Part shown: positions 28,172-38,187 of the stretch, piece after piece | Numbering within the stretch: position 1 is the stretch's first letter | How the letters are laid out: each line of letters opens with the position of its first letter | NCBI GenBank assembly: GCA_030696345.1 | Contig: JAUYSK010000022.1 | Coordinates: 124,001-188,000, forward strand | Direction of reading: 5' to 3' | DNA: 64,000 nt | Source of the DNA: Azonexus sp. | Lineage (GTDB): Bacteria; Pseudomonadota; Gammaproteobacteria; Burkholderiales; Rhodocyclaceae | The notes under the pieces: generated by a model | The model's database searches: none | Told to the model about the DNA's origin: nothing | The model's input: only the letters and a program-made list of their open reading frames with translations | Position numbers and translations under genes: made by a program

Positions 28172-29137
28172 ATGTCGATCAAGATTCAAAACCAACCGAA
28201 CCGCGCAGCATTTGACGTCAAATCAGCGCAAGACTTGCGCTCACAGTTTGCGAAAGACCCGAAGGAAGGGCTGAAGGCGGCTGCCCAACAGTTTGAAACG
28301 CTTTTTCTGCAAATGGTCATGAAGAGCATGCGGGACTCCGTTCCGCAGGATGGCTTGCTCAACAGTGATCAATCCCGCTTCTATACCGGCTTGCTCGACC
28401 AGCAAATGGCTCAAAATCTGAGCAGCAGTGGCAAGGGTATTGGCTTTGCCAAACTGATCGAACAGCAATTGGGGAGGAGTGTGGGTAACGGTGCTGATCT
28501 GGCCGCACCCGGCGAAGCGGCAAACACTGCCGGCAATGCCTTGCCGCTAACTGCCTCCGATGGTCGCCATCTGCAAACAAAAACGGTACTGAGCAGTCTT
28601 CCTACCTCGGCTGCCTACGGTGCGCCAGCAGTAAAGACAGCTCCGACGGCTAACGCGGAGATTCCAGCTTCGGCGAAGGACTTCGTCAGCAGGGTCTGGC
28701 CGCACGCGGTAGAGGCGTCGCGGTCGACCGGCGTTCCGCCCCAGTTTCTGGTGGCTCATTCAGCGTTGGAAAGCGGCTGGGGCAAGAGCGAGATTCGGCG
28801 GGCTGATGGTTCTTCCAGTTACAACCTGTTTGGTGTCAAGGCCGGCAAGAACTGGACGGGCGCTACTGTTGAAGCAACGACCACAGAATACCTTGATGGC
28901 CGCCCGCAGCAGGTGGTTGAGCGTTTCCGGGCTTATGGCTCCTACGAAGAGAGTTTTCGCGACTACGCCAATCTGTTACGCAGCAATTCACGCTACAGCG
29001 ACGTTATCGGATCCCAGGATGGCACGGAGTTTGCAAGACGTTTGCAACAGGCGGGTTATGCCACAGATCCGATGTATGCAGACAAACTCTCACGCATCAT
29101 CAATGGCCCAACCCTGCGTCAGGCATTGATTGGTTGA
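28172..29137 (+). CDS. flgJ: Flagellar rod assembly protein / muramidase FlgJ
   Basis: Bifunctional protein: the N-terminal rod-cap domain (about 15-105, AAQQFETLFLQMVMKSMRD) helps rod assembly, and the C-terminal GH73-type hydrolase domain (about 165-320, SALESGWGKSEI with the catalytic Glu) opens peptidoglycan. 321 residues from the ATG at 28172. The frame stays open upstream inside flgI, but that part is not FlgJ. This is the full dual-domain form. Confidence 0.95.
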   Translation: MSIKIQNQPNRAAFDVKSAQDLRSQFAKDPKEGLKAAAQQFETLFLQMVMKSMRDSVPQDGLLNSDQSRFYTGLLDQQMAQNLSSSGKGIGFAKLIEQQLGRSVGNGADLAAPGEAANTAGNALPLTASDGRHLQTKTVLSSLPTSAAYGAPAVKTAPTANAEIPASAKDFVSRVWPHAVEASRSTGVPPQFLVAHSALESGWGKSEIRRADGSSSYNLFGVKAGKNWTGATVEATTTEYLDGRPQQVVERFRAYGSYEESFRDYANLLRSNSRYSDVIGSQDGTEFARRLQQAGYATDPMYADKLSRIINGPTLRQALIG

Positions 29138-29188
29138 TCGCCCCTAAACTTTGCGAACAATCGGTCGTTAACCTCAATGAGGTGAATG

Positions 29189-31273
29189 ATGAGCTCAGGA
29201 TTTTTCAGTATCGGTGTCAGTGGTTTGAATGCAGCCCAGTTGGGTTTGCTGACGACCGAGCACAATGTTGTCAATGCAAGTACGCCGGGTTATACCCGCC
29301 AGCGTACCGTTCAGTACACGAATGTGGCGGTCAATACAGGCGCAGGCGCCTTGGGGCAAGGCGTCCATGTTCAGACAATTGAACGGATGTACGACAAGTT
29401 CCTGACTGGCCAGGTCAATTCGGCACAAACCCAGGTTAGCGAGCTTGATACCTATTACAGTCAGATCAAGCAGATCGACAGTATGTTGGCCGACCCGAAT
29501 TCAGGGCTTTCTCCAGCGCTTCAGGACTTCTTTGCCGGGGTTCAGCAGGTCGCAGTAAATCCATCGAGTTTGCCTTCCCGCCAGTCGATGATTTCTTCTG
29601 CTGAAACATTGGTGACGCGTTTCCATGACATGGATTCGCGGCTGGTTGAATTGTCCGATCAGGTGAACGGGCGAATTATTAATGTTGTATCAGAAATAAA
29701 TACCTACGCGACCCAGATCGCCGACGTTAATCAACGGATAGTGATTTCCGAATCAGGCTATGGGCAGCCGGCCAATGACCTGCTTGATCAGCGCGATCAA
29801 TTGGTTTCTGAACTGAACAAGTTGGTAAAGGTATCGACAAATACCAACTCTGACGGCACTTTCAATATCTTTATCGGATCAGGACAGCAGCTCGTCGTTG
29901 GCACTCAGGTCATGGAAATGACTGCGACACAGTCAGCCAGCGATCCCTCGAAAATTGCGGTTGGACTAAAAACATATGGTGGCAATCAGGAACTCGCGGA
30001 TTCTTTGCTGACCAATGGTGGTGAATTGGGTGGATTACTCAATTTCCGAAATGAATCACTTGATCCCGTTGCAAACGAGCTTGGGCGCGTCGCGACTTCG
30101 CTTGCGCTGACTTTTAACGCTCAGCTCAGCCTCGGGCAGGATTTGCTTGGCAGAGCTTCGATCGATGGGGCTGCATCGGGATTTGTCGGTACGCTTTTCA
30201 CGCTTCCTGTTCCGACAGTAATTTCTGGCAGGAACAACAATGCTGGATCTTCCAGTATTAGCGCCAGTTTTATCTCACCACCGAATCCGCCAGCCGCGCC
30301 CAATTACAGTGGCAATTTTTATACGGATTTGACGACCAGTGATTATCAACTGACTGCCACTGCTACTGCTCCCGCAGCTTTTACCCTGACACGCTTGAAT
30401 GACGGGACTACGTGGACTGGCTCTGTCGCAGCGATTAATGCCGCGATCGCCAATGCCGCTGACCCTCGGGGGGCTCAGGGATTCCAGTTAAGCTCGCCAG
30501 CCCTGGCGACCTATAGCGTCGGGGATCAATTCCTGATCCAGCCGGTTGGCGATATGGCCCGCAATATTGGTATCGACACGAGAATCGCTGCTGATCCACG
30601 TTTGATTGCAGCAGGAGCACCAATCAATACTGTCCCGAAACTTAGCAATACCGGGTCAATGAAGATTTCTCAGGGGGTGGTTGGTGTTGGCTACAACAAC
30701 CCATCTGCTATCCCGGTGACTTTGACTGCCACTGCAACGGTTCTCACCGGGCTTAACGGCGTGGGTGTTCCGTGGACAGCGGTTTACTCGGACGGCACGA
30801 GTACAAATTCGGCTTCTGTAGCAATTCCAGGGGAGATCAGTCTGGTCAATGGGGCTGCCACCTTGTCCAAAATAGTATTCTCAGGAATGTCTTTTGAGGT
30901 AAATGGAAGCCCCGCTAATGGTGATCAGTTTACGGTTCAGCGGAATGCGAATGGTGTTCAGGACGGACGTAATGCTGTCTTGTTTGCCAAGCTTCAAACC
31001 CAAAATACTATTGCGGGTGGCACCGCGAGTTTCCAGTCTTCTTACGCCAGACTAGTTGCAGACAATGGCATTCGCACACGCGAAGCCAAGGTTCAACTTG
31101 ATGCACAGTCTGCTGTCCTGAAGCAGTCTCAGGACACGCGCGATTCTCTCTCCGGGGTTAATCTGGATGAAGAGGCTGCGAATATGTTGAAGTACCAGCA
31201 AGCTTACCAAGCATCGTCGAAGATTCTGGAAATCGGCAATAAGCTTTTCGACACCATCTTGGCGCTGGGCTAG
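29189..31273 (+). CDS. flgK: Flagellar hook-associated protein 1 FlgK
   Basis: First hook-filament junction protein. N-terminal SGLNAAQLGLLTTEHNVVNAS and C-terminal SGVNLDEEAANMLKYQQAYQ are typical. At 694 residues it is longer than E. coli FlgK (547), because of Thr/Ser/Ala-rich variable domains at about 330-560. The ATG at 29189 is preferred to the one at 29186 because GAGG lies six bases before it. Confidence 0.95.
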   Translation: MSSGFFSIGVSGLNAAQLGLLTTEHNVVNASTPGYTRQRTVQYTNVAVNTGAGALGQGVHVQTIERMYDKFLTGQVNSAQTQVSELDTYYSQIKQIDSMLADPNSGLSPALQDFFAGVQQVAVNPSSLPSRQSMISSAETLVTRFHDMDSRLVELSDQVNGRIINVVSEINTYATQIADVNQRIVISESGYGQPANDLLDQRDQLVSELNKLVKVSTNTNSDGTFNIFIGSGQQLVVGTQVMEMTATQSASDPSKIAVGLKTYGGNQELADSLLTNGGELGGLLNFRNESLDPVANELGRVATSLALTFNAQLSLGQDLLGRASIDGAASGFVGTLFTLPVPTVISGRNNNAGSSSISASFISPPNPPAAPNYSGNFYTDLTTSDYQLTATATAPAAFTLTRLNDGTTWTGSVAAINAAIANAADPRGAQGFQLSSPALATYSVGDQFLIQPVGDMARNIGIDTRIAADPRLIAAGAPINTVPKLSNTGSMKISQGVVGVGYNNPSAIPVTLTATATVLTGLNGVGVPWTAVYSDGTSTNSASVAIPGEISLVNGAATLSKIVFSGMSFEVNGSPANGDQFTVQRNANGVQDGRNAVLFAKLQTQNTIAGGTASFQSSYARLVADNGIRTREAKVQLDAQSAVLKQSQDTRDSLSGVNLDEEAANMLKYQQAYQASSKILEIGNKLFDTILALG

Positions 31274-31288
31274 CGAGGAGAATAAATC

Positions 31289-32260
31289 ATGCGCGTTAGC
31301 ACATCGATGATTTTCAATAACGGTACGCTGGGTATTCAAAACCGCCAGTCGGATTTGTTTAAGGTCCAGAACCAGCTCTCGACCGGGCGCAGGATACTCA
31401 CGCCGGAAGATGACCCGATAGGTGCTTCGGAAGCGCTCCAAGTAACGCAGTCTAAGGGCGTCAATAAGCAATTTCTCGATAACCAGGCCAATGCCCAATC
31501 TCAGCTTACGTTTTTGGAGGGAACGCTCGGAAGTGTCAGTGATCAGTTTTTGAGAATTGGAGAATTGGCAGCCGAGGCGGCAAATCCTACCTTGAACGCT
31601 TCGCAGCGTGGAATGATCGCAGCCGAGCTGAAAGAGCGTCGGGATAGTTTAATCGGGTTGGCAAACACTCAGGATGGAACAGGACTTTATATATTTGGCG
31701 GGTTCAAATCATCGATAAAGCCTTTTGGGCCCGCTGTTGCTCAGGCTTCTCCACCGGTACTGCCGCCAACTTATGGCCTTGCAGGTACGACGTATGTCCC
31801 ATACAACGGAGATGCTGGCCGCCAGGCTTTGCAGGTTACTTCTTCGAACGATATTGCGACCAGCGAAAGCGGTTTGGACGTCTTTATGCAAGTGAAGGAT
31901 GCTTCGGGGAATACGATCGGACGGAGCGTATTTGACAGCTTGCAAAACCTCATCAATAACATTGATGGTTCTTTGCCTTACTCGGCGGCGACCCAGGTTC
32001 AGGCTCAGAGCGAAATTTCAGCTGGACTCAACCATATTTCAACCATCAGGGCATCGGTTGGTGCGCGCCAGAATTCACTGGACAGCTTGACTTCCACTGG
32101 ACAGGATGTTGCTTTGCAGTATGACACCCGCCTTTCTGATCTTCAGGACCTGGACTACGCTGAAGCCATTTCTCGGTTTGCGAACTACAAGACCCAGCTT
32201 GAGGCGGCTCAACTTTCCTTTAAACAGGTCAGCCAAATGAGCCTGTTCAATATTCTATGA
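31289..32260 (+). CDS. flgL: Flagellar hook-associated protein 3 FlgL
   Basis: Second junction protein, 323 residues. Flagellin-like N-terminus with LSTGRRILTPEDDPIGASEAL and C-terminal DYAEAISRFANYKTQLEAAQ are clear. GAGGAG precedes the ATG. Its stop overlaps the next gene (ATGA), so that gene is in the same operon. Confidence 0.96.
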   Translation: MRVSTSMIFNNGTLGIQNRQSDLFKVQNQLSTGRRILTPEDDPIGASEALQVTQSKGVNKQFLDNQANAQSQLTFLEGTLGSVSDQFLRIGELAAEAANPTLNASQRGMIAAELKERRDSLIGLANTQDGTGLYIFGGFKSSIKPFGPAVAQASPPVLPPTYGLAGTTYVPYNGDAGRQALQVTSSNDIATSESGLDVFMQVKDASGNTIGRSVFDSLQNLINNIDGSLPYSAATQVQAQSEISAGLNHISTIRASVGARQNSLDSLTSTGQDVALQYDTRLSDLQDLDYAEAISRFANYKTQLEAAQLSFKQVSQMSLFNIL

Positions 32261-32727
32261 AGACAGCGCCACTGATTATCGCCGCTGCATTGGCGCTAGC
32301 CGGATGTAGCTCCACTGGCACAGGCTCTGCAGCCAAGCCATTGATTCCGGACAAAGTCATACAGCTGACTGCGAAAACTTCAGTGTCGCTTTCCACGCTG
32401 GCAACAGCCGCAGCAGTCGCCGCCATGATTTATGTTGTTTATGATCCATTGGCGCCGAATTGGGAAATTGAAGAGTCCCGGCTTAACGAAAATACCTACC
32501 GATTTTCAATGAAGATGAAGCGCTATCACACCGGTGGCGCAGGCGAGTCGATACAGATTTTTAAACGCCGGGCTAGTCAGTTGCAGTACGAAAATGGATT
32601 TGGTAGTTATCAAATTCTCGAATACACCGAGGGTATTGATTCGCAGACCATCGGCGCGCGGCGCATGGCTGAGGGCGTTGTCAGGCTTGTTCAGCGTCAG
32701 GACGCGGACTCTTTCCTGCAAAACTAG
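32257..32727 (+). CDS. Unrecognised lipoprotein at the end of the flg operon
   Basis: A 156-residue protein I do not recognise. The N-terminus is a lipoprotein signal with lipobox LAGC (lipidated Cys17). A Ser/Thr/Ala-rich spacer and a hydrophobic segment (about 46-66, ending YVVYDPLAP) follow, then a soluble part of about 90 residues rich in charged and aromatic residues. Its ATG lies inside the flgL stop, giving translational coupling to a flagellar gene, so a role in the flagellum or its outer-membrane passage is plausible but unproven. It converges with fliR; the stops are two bases apart with no terminator visible. Confidence 0.75.
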   Translation: MKTAPLIIAAALALAGCSSTGTGSAAKPLIPDKVIQLTAKTSVSLSTLATAAAVAAMIYVVYDPLAPNWEIEESRLNENTYRFSMKMKRYHTGGAGESIQIFKRRASQLQYENGFGSYQILEYTEGIDSQTIGARRMAEGVVRLVQRQDADSFLQN

Positions 32728-32729
32728 CC

Positions 32730-33515
32730 TTACGGGCTGCCGGGTACGGCAAATCCCAGCATTGCAGTGAGCCCAAATTCGAAAATTGCCTGAAGTGGTG
32801 CGGCCAGATAATTCAGGCTGATTGCAAGTGCGACAAAACCGCCAATCAAGGTTAATGGAAATCCAAGCGCGAAGATGTTCAATTGCGGTGCGGCGCGGGT
32901 TAGCACTGCAAGGGCGACGTTGGTAATCATCAGCGCGACGACGACCGGGAGCGCCAGCAGAAGCCCAGCCGAAAATATCCTGGAGCCCAATTCGGCAATA
33001 TTGAGCCAGGACCCAGCTCCCAGTGGGGTCGAGCTGATTGGTATGGCTGAAAAGCTTTGGGCCAGGGTGGCGAGATAGAGCAGGTGCCCGTTCAGGGAAA
33101 GAAACAGGAGCAGAGCGATCAGCCCGATGAACTCTGAAATGACGGGGGTTTGCGATGAGTTCAGTGGGTCATAGAAGGTCGCAAATCCCAATCCCATCTG
33201 AAAACCAATGAATTCGCCAGCCAAGTCAAAGGCGGAAAAAACAACGCGGGCGGCGAATCCCATCCCTATTCCGATCAGCATCTGTTGAAACATGATCCAC
33301 AAGCCGCCAAGCGAGGCAGGTTGAACTGCAGGCATGGCCGGCAGACCGGGGGCGATGGCCACGGTAATGGCAATGCCCACGATCAGGCGTGTTTGTCGTG
33401 GAATACCAGTGGTTCGCCAGAGCGGTGCGGTAGCGATGAAGGCAAGAATGCGGGCGAGAGGAAAGATAAAGGCGGCGATCCAGGCATCGATTTGGGCCGA
33501 TCCGATGCTGATCAT
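32730..33515 (-). CDS. fliR: Flagellar type III export protein FliR
   Basis: Membrane component of the export gate, 261 residues with about six hydrophobic helices; the ARVVFSAFDLAGEFIGFQMGLGFA region is characteristic. Last gene of the fliK-fliR run; its start is 2 bases after the fliQ stop. Confidence 0.95.
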   Translation of the reverse strand: MISIGSAQIDAWIAAFIFPLARILAFIATAPLWRTTGIPRQTRLIVGIAITVAIAPGLPAMPAVQPASLGGLWIMFQQMLIGIGMGFAARVVFSAFDLAGEFIGFQMGLGFATFYDPLNSSQTPVISEFIGLIALLLFLSLNGHLLYLATLAQSFSAIPISSTPLGAGSWLNIAELGSRIFSAGLLLALPVVVALMITNVALAVLTRAAPQLNIFALGFPLTLIGGFVALAISLNYLAAPLQAIFEFGLTAMLGFAVPGSP

Positions 33516-33517
33516 GG

Positions 33518-33787
33518 CTAGCCGATCAGCTGCGGAATGCTTCCAAACAAGCGCTGGATGTAATCAATCAAATATTGAAGCATCCAGGGGCCGGCCAGTA
33601 TCAAGACGATAAAAATGGCGACCAGTTTCGGAACGAACTGCAGTGTCATTTCGTTGATCTGTGTCGCTGCCTGAAAAATGCTGATGATCAGGCCGACTAC
33701 AAGGGCGGCAAGAAGGGTCGGCGCCGAGAGGAGCAGGGTAACCTCAATCGCCTGCCGACCGATTTCCATAACTGTGCCGGGCGTCAT
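33518..33787 (-). CDS. fliQ: Flagellar type III export protein FliQ
   Basis: Small gate protein, 89 residues, with two membrane helices. The conserved [17 protein letters not shown] segment is present. The ATG overlaps the fliP stop by four bases. Confidence 0.96.
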   Translation of the reverse strand: MTPGTVMEIGRQAIEVTLLLSAPTLLAALVVGLIISIFQAATQINEMTLQFVPKLVAIFIVLILAGPWMLQYLIDYIQRLFGSIPQLIG

Positions 33788-34530
33788 GGTGTGAAACTTT
33801 GTACCAGCGAACCAATAACCAGGTGCCAGCCATCAACCAGCACAAATAGCATCAGCTTGAAGGGAAGGGCGATCATGACAGGTGACATCATCATCATGCC
33901 CATCGACATCAACATGCTGGCAACGACCATGTCGATTACCAGAAATGGAATGAACAGGATAAAGCCAATCTGGAATGCAGTCTTGAGTTCACTGATAACG
34001 AAGGCAGGAATCAGAATGCGTAGCGGCGTATCTTCAGGCTTCTCGATCTTGTCTATTTTTGCCACGCCAGCAAATAGTGCAAGATCGGCTTCGCGGGTCT
34101 GCTTCAGCATGAAGCCCCGCATGGGAACTGCCGCACGGTCGGCAGCTTGCATGATGCTGATTTTGTTTTCGGAGAGTGGTACGTAGGCTTCGGCATAGAC
34201 TCTTTCGAGTACCGGGCTCATTATGAAGAAGGTTAGAAACAATGCGAGCCCGACGATTACCTGATTTGGCGGTGAAGTTTGCGTTCCCAGCGCATGCCGT
34301 AGCAGCGAGAGCACAATGATGATGCGGGTGAAACCGGTCATCATTAAAACGGTCGCCGGGATGAACGTCAGCGCCGTCATCAGCAACAGCGTCTGGATCG
34401 TCAACGTGTAGGTGGTGGCGCCGCCCGGCGCTGGTGTGCTGGTGATGGCGGGCAGGCCGCCAGAGGCTTGGGCAATAGCCATGCCGGCCGGTAGAAGCAG
34501 TGCGAGAACAGCGAGAAGTTGCTTAGTCAT
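33784..34530 (-). CDS. fliP: Flagellar type III export protein FliP
   Basis: Gate component, 248 residues. A cleavable signal peptide (ends about MAIAQ), then four helices; signature segments [20 protein letters not shown] and [20 protein letters not shown] are present. It overlaps fliO by 8 bases. Confidence 0.97.
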   Translation of the reverse strand: MTKQLLAVLALLLPAGMAIAQASGGLPAITSTPAPGGATTYTLTIQTLLLMTALTFIPATVLMMTGFTRIIIVLSLLRHALGTQTSPPNQVIVGLALFLTFFIMSPVLERVYAEAYVPLSENKISIMQAADRAAVPMRGFMLKQTREADLALFAGVAKIDKIEKPEDTPLRILIPAFVISELKTAFQIGFILFIPFLVIDMVVASMLMSMGMMMMSPVMIALPFKLMLFVLVDGWHLVIGSLVQSFTP

Positions 34531-34948
34531 GCTTGCGTCGCTCGGTTACTGTCTGGAGCCATTGGGTAAAGGGTTTCTCAGCTGAATTAGGAAGCCCGTT
34601 CGCTGCGAGGTTTGCGCCTTTTTCCAGTCGGTGCAATGTGCGGATTTGCCCGGGAACAATTCCGACAACGAGCCATTCATCGCCCACTTCAATCAGAACA
34701 ATGCGTTCACGTGGGCCGAGAGTCACTCCGCCAACAATTTTGATACCACCCTGGCCGAAGCCTTTGCCACCAGAAATCTTCCTGGCGAGCCATGCCATAC
34801 CAATCAGAAGCCCCACGATCAGCGATAGTGCGAGTGCGGTTTGGACGTAAGTTCCTGCCGAAACTGCAGGAGTTGCTGTTTCAGTGGCGATCGCCGCAAA
34901 AGGAAAAAACAGGAAGAAAAATCGTGGCAGGAGCACGGCCCGTTGCAT
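34523..34948 (-). CDS. fliO: Flagellar protein FliO
   Basis: Accessory protein for FliP assembly, 141 residues: signal-like N-terminus, one membrane helix (about 30-50), and a FliO/MopB core with [22 protein letters not shown]. Length is normal for this poorly conserved family. 45 bases separate it from fliN, with nothing notable in the gap. Confidence 0.9.
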   Translation of the reverse strand: MQRAVLLPRFFFLFFPFAAIATETATPAVSAGTYVQTALALSLIVGLLIGMAWLARKISGGKGFGQGGIKIVGGVTLGPRERIVLIEVGDEWLVVGIVPGQIRTLHRLEKGANLAANGLPNSAEKPFTQWLQTVTERRKHD

Positions 34949-34993
34949 TCAAAGTGGTCAGGGCGCTATCTTAATGCAAACTTGTCAGGGCGT

Positions 34994-35440
34994 TTAGCGA
35001 TTGAGTTTTCGCATCCGCTCGGAAGGGGTGATGATATCGGTCAAACGGATACCAAACTTGTCATTCACCACCACTACTTCGCCTTGTGCGATCAGCGTGC
35101 CATTGACCAGCACATCCATCGGTTCGCCGGCCATGGCGTCAAGCTCGACCACTGAACCGTGTGCCAATTGAAGAAGATTCTTGATCGTTATCTTGGTTCG
35201 TCCGAGTTCGACGGTCATCTGGACAGGAATGTCCAGAATCATGTCGAGTTCGTTCATCATGCCGGCATTGCCGGAGTTGCCACCAAAGGACGGGAAAATA
35301 TCTGCTGGTTGCGCTTCCGACTGTGTCGCAGGGGCATCGGTAACCGCCTGCTCGGCCATGGCAGCTGCCCAATCATCCTCGCTGATCTGGCCGTCATCCT
35401 CTGCTACCGGGTTTTCCATGTTTTCCATTTCGTCAGCCAT
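34994..35440 (-). CDS. fliN: Flagellar motor switch protein FliN
   Basis: C-ring component. A 60-residue acidic N-terminal extension precedes the SpoA domain with LDIPVQMTVELGRTKITIKNLL and NDKFGIRLTDII. 148 residues. The start overlaps the fliM stop by eight bases. Confidence 0.96.
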   Translation of the reverse strand: MADEMENMENPVAEDDGQISEDDWAAAMAEQAVTDAPATQSEAQPADIFPSFGGNSGNAGMMNELDMILDIPVQMTVELGRTKITIKNLLQLAHGSVVELDAMAGEPMDVLVNGTLIAQGEVVVVNDKFGIRLTDIITPSERMRKLNR

Positions 35441-36449
35441 TTTTTTCTCCCATCGCCGGCTCGGCTACCGGTGCGTCGGGCGGTGATGCGATGAATCGCT
35501 CGACTTTTAATGCATATTGACCGTTCTGCTGGCCGTAGGAACATTCCATCAGCGGCACATTGTCGACCAATGCTTCAATGTGCTCTGGAATATTGAACGG
35601 AACGACATCCCCTGTCTTGAGCTTGAGGATCTGCCCAAGGGTGATTTTACCGGAACCCAGGTGGGCTACGATTTCAACTTCAGCCCCCTGTAGTTGTTTT
35701 CGCAAGGTGCCGATCCATCGCTTGTCCGAGGATAGCTGGTCGCTTTGCATAGTACTGTACAAAAGGTCGCGAATCGGCTCCAGCATTGAATATGGGAAGC
35801 AGATGTGCATGTCAGCCGTCGCGCCGCCAAACTCCAGGGTGAACGTCGTTGATACGACGATTTCGGAGGGCGTTGCGATATTGGCAAACTGGGAGTTCAT
35901 CTCCGAGCGAACATATTCAAAGTTGATGTCATGTACTGGTTTCCAGGATTTGCTATATTCCGCAAACACGACGCCAAGCAACCCCTGAATGATTCGTTGC
36001 TCGGTGGCGGTGAAATCCCTTCCCTCAACGCGAGTGTGGAAGCGACCGTCGCCACCGAACATGTTGTCAACCACCAGAAAAACAAGGTTGGGGTCGAAAA
36101 CAAAAAGAGCTGTGCCACGTAAGGGCTTCGCAACCACCAGATTCAGGTTGGTGGGAACCACTAGGTTGCGGATGAATTCACTGTATTTCTGCACACGGAT
36201 GGGCCCCACCGAGATTTCGGCATTCCGGTGCATGTAGTTGAACAGCCCGATCCGGAGATAGCGCGCAAAACGTTCATTGACCAGTTCCAGCGTGGGCATG
36301 CGTCCACGCACAATACGTTCTTGCGTACCAATATTGTACGCACGTACCCCGGCACCTTCGCCCTCACCTGCTGTGGGTTCGTCGGTCTCGCCGGTGACGC
36401 CCTTGAGTAGGGCATCAACCTCGTCCTGGGAGAGAAAGTCGCCGGCCAT
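35433..36449 (-). CDS. fliM: Flagellar motor switch protein FliM
   Basis: C-ring component that binds CheY-P. The N-terminal docking peptide FLSQDEVDALLKGV is intact (about 5-18), then the CheC-like middle domain and a C-terminal SpoA domain. 338 residues. It starts 6 bases after the fliL stop. Confidence 0.97.
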   Translation of the reverse strand: MAGDFLSQDEVDALLKGVTGETDEPTAGEGEGAGVRAYNIGTQERIVRGRMPTLELVNERFARYLRIGLFNYMHRNAEISVGPIRVQKYSEFIRNLVVPTNLNLVVAKPLRGTALFVFDPNLVFLVVDNMFGGDGRFHTRVEGRDFTATEQRIIQGLLGVVFAEYSKSWKPVHDINFEYVRSEMNSQFANIATPSEIVVSTTFTLEFGGATADMHICFPYSMLEPIRDLLYSTMQSDQLSSDKRWIGTLRKQLQGAEVEIVAHLGSGKITLGQILKLKTGDVVPFNIPEHIEALVDNVPLMECSYGQQNGQYALKVERFIASPPDAPVAEPAMGEKNG

Positions 36450-36455
36450 GGCTCC

Positions 36456-37022
36456 TTACTGAATGATGAATGAGGTGAACAAAACGGACTTTACCGGGCC
36501 TTCGGAGGCGACTACTTCGCCCTTCTTGTTTTTGGTGGGTGGGTCAATAACGCCATTGATTTCGTCTCTCAGCGCTTCCGCCAGTCGCTCCTTGCCTTCC
36601 TTTGGCTGGAGTTCCGAGGCTTTTCTGGAGGAAAGCAGCAGGGTGATGTTGTTGCGAATCTTTGGCATGAGCGCCTTCAACGCTGCATCAGCCGTCGGGT
36701 CTTCCACTTCCAGAGACAACACGACCTGCAAATATTGATCACCTGTTTCAGGGACGAGGTTGACGGTAAATGGCTCCAGATTGATGAAAATTGGCGCTGC
36801 GTGCGCTTCCTTTTTCTTGTCTTTTTTCTTCGATTTTGAGGTTTCTGCTGCTACTTCTTCGTCATCTTCGGCGGGCTCGCTTTTCTTGAGCAGCATGAAG
36901 GCAGCGCCGCCACCTGCAAGTACCACCACAAGAACGGCAGCGAGGATGATGATCAACAGCTTCTTGCTTTTCTTGGGGGCTTGTTCCGCCGATTCTTCTT
37001 CAGGCTTGGCATCCTTTGCCAT
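36456..37022 (-). CDS. fliL: Flagellar basal body-associated protein FliL
   Basis: Stator-associated membrane protein. One helix (about 22-46) after a charged N-terminus, an acidic/Lys-rich linker with a run of lysines (about 62-73), then the periplasmic FliL domain (LEPFTVNLVPETGDQYLQVVLSLEV). 188 residues. It is separated from fliK by 32 bases. Confidence 0.95.
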   Translation of the reverse strand: MAKDAKPEEESAEQAPKKSKKLLIIILAAVLVVVLAGGGAAFMLLKKSEPAEDDEEVAAETSKSKKKDKKKEAHAAPIFINLEPFTVNLVPETGDQYLQVVLSLEVEDPTADAALKALMPKIRNNITLLLSSRKASELQPKEGKERLAEALRDEINGVIDPPTKNKKGEVVASEGPVKSVLFTSFIIQ

Positions 37023-37054
37023 GTCTTTTCCTCTCTAGATGATTCCGTTTGTTA

Positions 37055-38125
37055 TTAGGCGAACAGATCTACCAAGCCGCGCCCCCTGTGTAACGCGGGG
37101 CTGTTGCTAAGCCCATTTGCCACTTTATCATTGGCCGGGAGTATAGCGTTTTCATTTGCCGAGCGGTTCCCGTTCGCTGTCTGGAAGGGATTGTCCGGGT
37201 TTCGTTGTGACAAATTTGCCCCGACATTGGATTGGCCCAGATTGATGCCTGCCGATGAGAGCATTTCCTTCAGTTGCGGCAACGAACTTTCGATGGCCTG
37301 CCTTACTTCAGCATGCGGTGAGGCGAATGCCAGTGTTGCTTGATCACCACTCAGATTGAGCGTTATTTGTATGGGCCCCAGTTGAGGGGGATTGATGTTG
37401 ATCTGTGCTGACTGCTGATCATTTTTAGCCAGCCAGACGATTTTCTCGCCAAATTGCTGTGGCCATGAACTTTCATGCAAATGCGTACTGACATTGGGCT
37501 GCTGAACTGTGCGTGGCGCTTCAGCATTTTGTCGGCCCGATACAAGGCTGCTCAAGGAGTTCGCCGTCGATGAAGGGTTGGGCTCGGCGGCAGTTGTGGT
37601 TGCTTCAGCGGCAATATTTGCCGCCTCGCTACGCAGGGTGCTAGCTGCGCCTTGCAACGGATTGTTGGCTAAAGCAAATTTTTCAAGGGCGCCGGGTAGG
37701 TTGCCTGTCAATGCCTTCGCTGCGGCTCGCTCGGCCCCCGTCAAACCTGACTGTTCGTCGGCCAGACTCAATTTTGCATTCTTGGTCTGGTCAACTCCTG
37801 AAGTAAGGCTCTCCATGCCTCTGGTCTGCATCGCTGGCTGCATTTGCGCATTACCAATGAGTGCAGCGATCGTTGCTGGGTCGACTACGCTCAGGGCGCC
37901 ATCCTGGCTGTCAGTACTGCCACGCTCAAGAGCTTTATCAAGGCTTGCCGCAATGGCTTGTCCAGATTGCTTCTGGCCCAAAGGCAAGAGGTTTTGCAAC
38001 TCACCAAAGAGCAAAGCGGCGAAGTCGCCAGGCAAGCCTTCGTTCGCCGGTGTGTTGGCCAAAGATACTGCTGATGTAAGCGAAACTGCACCACCGGCCA
38101 ATGTAGAGATCACGCTAGGATCCAT
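37055..38125 (-). CDS. fliK: Flagellar hook-length control protein FliK
   Basis: Molecular ruler that switches export specificity through FlhB. The 356-residue protein has a low-complexity Ala/Ser-rich N-terminal ruler and a C-terminal Flg_hook domain (about 220-310) with INPPQLGPIQITLNL and VRQAIESSLPQLKEML. AAGGA precedes the ATG. It is the first gene behind a sigma-54-type promoter. A second FliK-like gene lies at 47661-48785. Confidence 0.93.
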   Translation of the reverse strand: MDPSVISTLAGGAVSLTSAVSLANTPANEGLPGDFAALLFGELQNLLPLGQKQSGQAIAASLDKALERGSTDSQDGALSVVDPATIAALIGNAQMQPAMQTRGMESLTSGVDQTKNAKLSLADEQSGLTGAERAAAKALTGNLPGALEKFALANNPLQGAASTLRSEAANIAAEATTTAAEPNPSSTANSLSSLVSGRQNAEAPRTVQQPNVSTHLHESSWPQQFGEKIVWLAKNDQQSAQININPPQLGPIQITLNLSGDQATLAFASPHAEVRQAIESSLPQLKEMLSSAGINLGQSNVGANLSQRNPDNPFQTANGNRSANENAILPANDKVANGLSNSPALHRGRGLVDLFA

Positions 38126-38162
38126 TGCTATTCCTTGAGAGGCATTATTCTGTCAAGGTATA

Positions 38163-38178
38163 AGCAATGAGTATGCCG
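38163..38178 (-). promoter_or_regulatory. Sigma-54-type promoter of fliKLMNOPQR
   Basis: On the minus strand CGGCATACTCATTGCT matches the GGCA and TTGCT elements of the sigma-54 consensus with exact spacing. It lies in the 62-base gap between fliJ and fliK, with a predicted start about 27 bases before the fliK ATG. Confidence 0.75.
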
Positions 38179-38187
38179 GTCTGTTGA

